Shown here one piece after another: positions 6,311 to 6,913 of a stretch of DNA of 6,913 bases (positions are counted from its first letter, which is position 1; each line of letters starts with the position of its first letter). This DNA is from Oscillibacter sp. (GTDB lineage Bacteria > Bacillota > Clostridia > Oscillospirales > Oscillospiraceae). The notes under the pieces are model-generated. The model was given only the letters and a program-made list of their open reading frames with translations. It made no database searches and was not told the origin of the DNA. Both the position numbers and the translations under genes were made by a program. Location of the stretch: assembly GCA_003522105.1 (NCBI GenBank), contig DPGF01000088.1:7567-14479 (forward strand), written 5' to 3'.

Positions 6311-6472
6311 TTATTCAAACCTGTCGCCATAGCAAGCTTAACGCATTTCCCTTCACGGCATTTTTCTCAGCGAATGTAAGGAGCAGGTCGTCTGTCGGCT
6401 TGTGCGTCTTATAACTCTGCATAACTTCATTTCTTGTCCTGCACAAATACTGTAATTTTTCTCCCTGTAATG

Positions 6473-6522
6473 AAAAAAGAACAACGTAGCATCGGGGCGA
6501 ATGCCCATCCGCTACGCTGTTC
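6473..6522 (-). terminator. Strong intrinsic terminator after the SLH remnant
   Basis: On the minus strand GAACAGCGTAGC (6522-6511) pairs with GCTACGTTGTTC (6490-6479), twelve pairs with one G-T. After a 4x4 internal loop, an inner GGGC/GCCC stem with a 4-nt loop continues it, and six Ts follow (6478-6473). The stop codon of the SLH frame (6523-6521) touches the stem, the normal position for a gene's own terminator. Confidence 0.85.
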
Positions 6523-6751
6523 AATGTTCGCTTATAAGGTCATGCCAGCGGCTTTGCTGTTCAGCCGGTCACTTCTTGCATCGTCAGAGGAACATCACGA
6601 TCTACACTCTGACACAATCCGCGCCGGGGCCAAACGCGGTTTCGGTCATGCCCTTTGTAATGTTCCCCTTGACGGCCCACAAAATCGCATTGACATATTG
6701 TCCTGTGTCTGTCCAGCTACCGTCTGCTTTTTCATCATGCGATGCGCGTCC
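6521..6751 (-). pseudogene. Remnant of an SLH (S-layer homology) domain protein, C-terminal repeat
   Basis: Read on the minus strand from about 6736, the frame gives SWTDTGQYVNAILWAVKGNI, then TKGMTETAFGPGADCVRV. This follows the SLH consensus: F/W-xD-V at the start, a YxxAI-WAV helix, G-I-TKG, then F-P-A-C-R. SLH repeats anchor proteins to pyruvylated cell-wall polymers, usually as three copies at one end of an S-layer or surface enzyme. The next consensus residues continue in frame but are cut by TAG (6604-6602, where Gln is expected), TGA (6586-6584, where an aromatic residue is expected) and TGA (6571-6569). The frame ends at 6523-6521 beside the terminator. Only one repeat remains; a TAA at 6754-6752 closes the frame upstream. 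It is therefore a decayed tail of a surface protein. Confidence 0.7.
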
Positions 6752-6769
6752 TTACGCAGTGGTCGTCGC

Positions 6770-6913
6770 TTACTTTTCGAGCTGCGTCCAGTCGCGGTTC
6801 GCGCGCAGGGCGGTCCACTGCTCGTCGCCGTTCTTCTCGGTCGCGGCGCGCTCATAGGTGTGGCTGTTCGTCGCCTCCTGCACGGCGATGTAGAACCAGT
6901 CGCCGCTCTTGCA
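6770..6913 (-). CDS. C-terminal end of an unrecognised protein (5' part outside window)
   Basis: The minus strand is open from the window edge to a TAA at 6772-6770, giving 47 residues that begin CKSGDWFYIAVQEATNSH and end ANRDWTQLEK. Codon use is GC-rich, like the left part of the window and unlike the stretch at 4890-6480. The residues are acidic/basic mixed with several aromatics, no membrane segment and no motif I can name. The frame is the same as that of the SLH remnant downstream, separated from it by two TAA codons. It may be an independent gene, or the same surface-protein gene now split by stops. Not shown as an ORF with a start because the start lies to the right of the window. Confidence 0.55.
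   Translation of the reverse strand, partial: CKSGDWFYIAVQEATNSHTYERAATEKNGDEQWTALRANRDWTQLEK

Noticed and set aside
6315..6524. 69-residue minus-strand ORF beginning MNSVADGHSPR
   Set aside because: Its start and first 15 residues lie inside the strong terminator 6473-6522 and it has no ribosome site; only its later part is discussed, as a possible remnant.
5408..6604. Stop-codon recoding (TAG as Gln, TGA as Trp) explaining the stops in the Fic and SLH frames
   Set aside because: The intact genes in the window end at TGA normally, and the Fic frame also has true frameshifts, so decay explains the data better.
6501..6857. 118-residue plus-strand ORF
   Set aside because: It is antisense to the SLH remnant and the partial gene at the right edge, starts inside a terminator stem, and has a composition rich in Ser, Cys and Arg typical of shadow frames.
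1..6913. CRISPR arrays, tRNA/rRNA genes, transposases or integrases
   Set aside because: No spaced direct repeats, tRNA-like cloverleaf or recombinase motifs were found in reading either strand.

Overview
The window looks like a piece of a moderately GC-rich Firmicute chromosome, most likely a gut clostridium of the Oscillospiraceae type. The reasons are a SpoIIM-family membrane protein, an ECF sigma factor paired with a DUF4179-like anti-sigma factor, an SLH (S-layer homology) repeat, A/G-rich Shine-Dalgarno sites and sigma-A style promoters. The genus cannot be fixed from the sequence alone.

Plus-strand block, 1-3640. The 3' half of gltX (glutamyl-tRNA synthetase) overlaps a spoIIM-like gene by four bases (ATGA). 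A sigma-A promoter follows, with a 17-bp spacer. It reads into a leader of about 147 nt that carries an intrinsic terminator and an alternative pairing able to disrupt it, which is the layout of a transcription attenuator. Downstream lie a MATE-family exporter gene and, after a 5-nt gap, a phosphinothricin-acetyltransferase-like GNAT gene. Efflux pump and acetyltransferase probably form one conditionally expressed detoxification operon. A 25-codon ORF with a good ribosome site follows, then a 19-bp perfect hairpin that ends both converging transcription units.

Minus-strand block, 4910-3724. An ECF sigma gene with its own promoter and ribosome site runs, near position 4440, directly into the extracytoplasmic part of its anti-sigma partner in another frame. 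The sigma C-terminal tail and the anti-sigma cytoplasmic and membrane-spanning parts are missing, which points to a deletion (or a misassembly).

Minus-strand block, 6913-4980. This part is visibly more AT-rich over roughly 4890-6480 and is dominated by decay: a VbhA-like antitoxin ORF and a broken Fic toxin (two stops, two frameshifts), an unrecognised stretch with two coding-like fragments, a strong terminator, an SLH repeat interrupted by stops, and the intact C-terminus of an unrecognised protein entering from the right edge.

The window does not show a convincing new multi-gene system. The best leads are the attenuator-controlled MATE-GNAT operon and the sigma/anti-sigma deletion.
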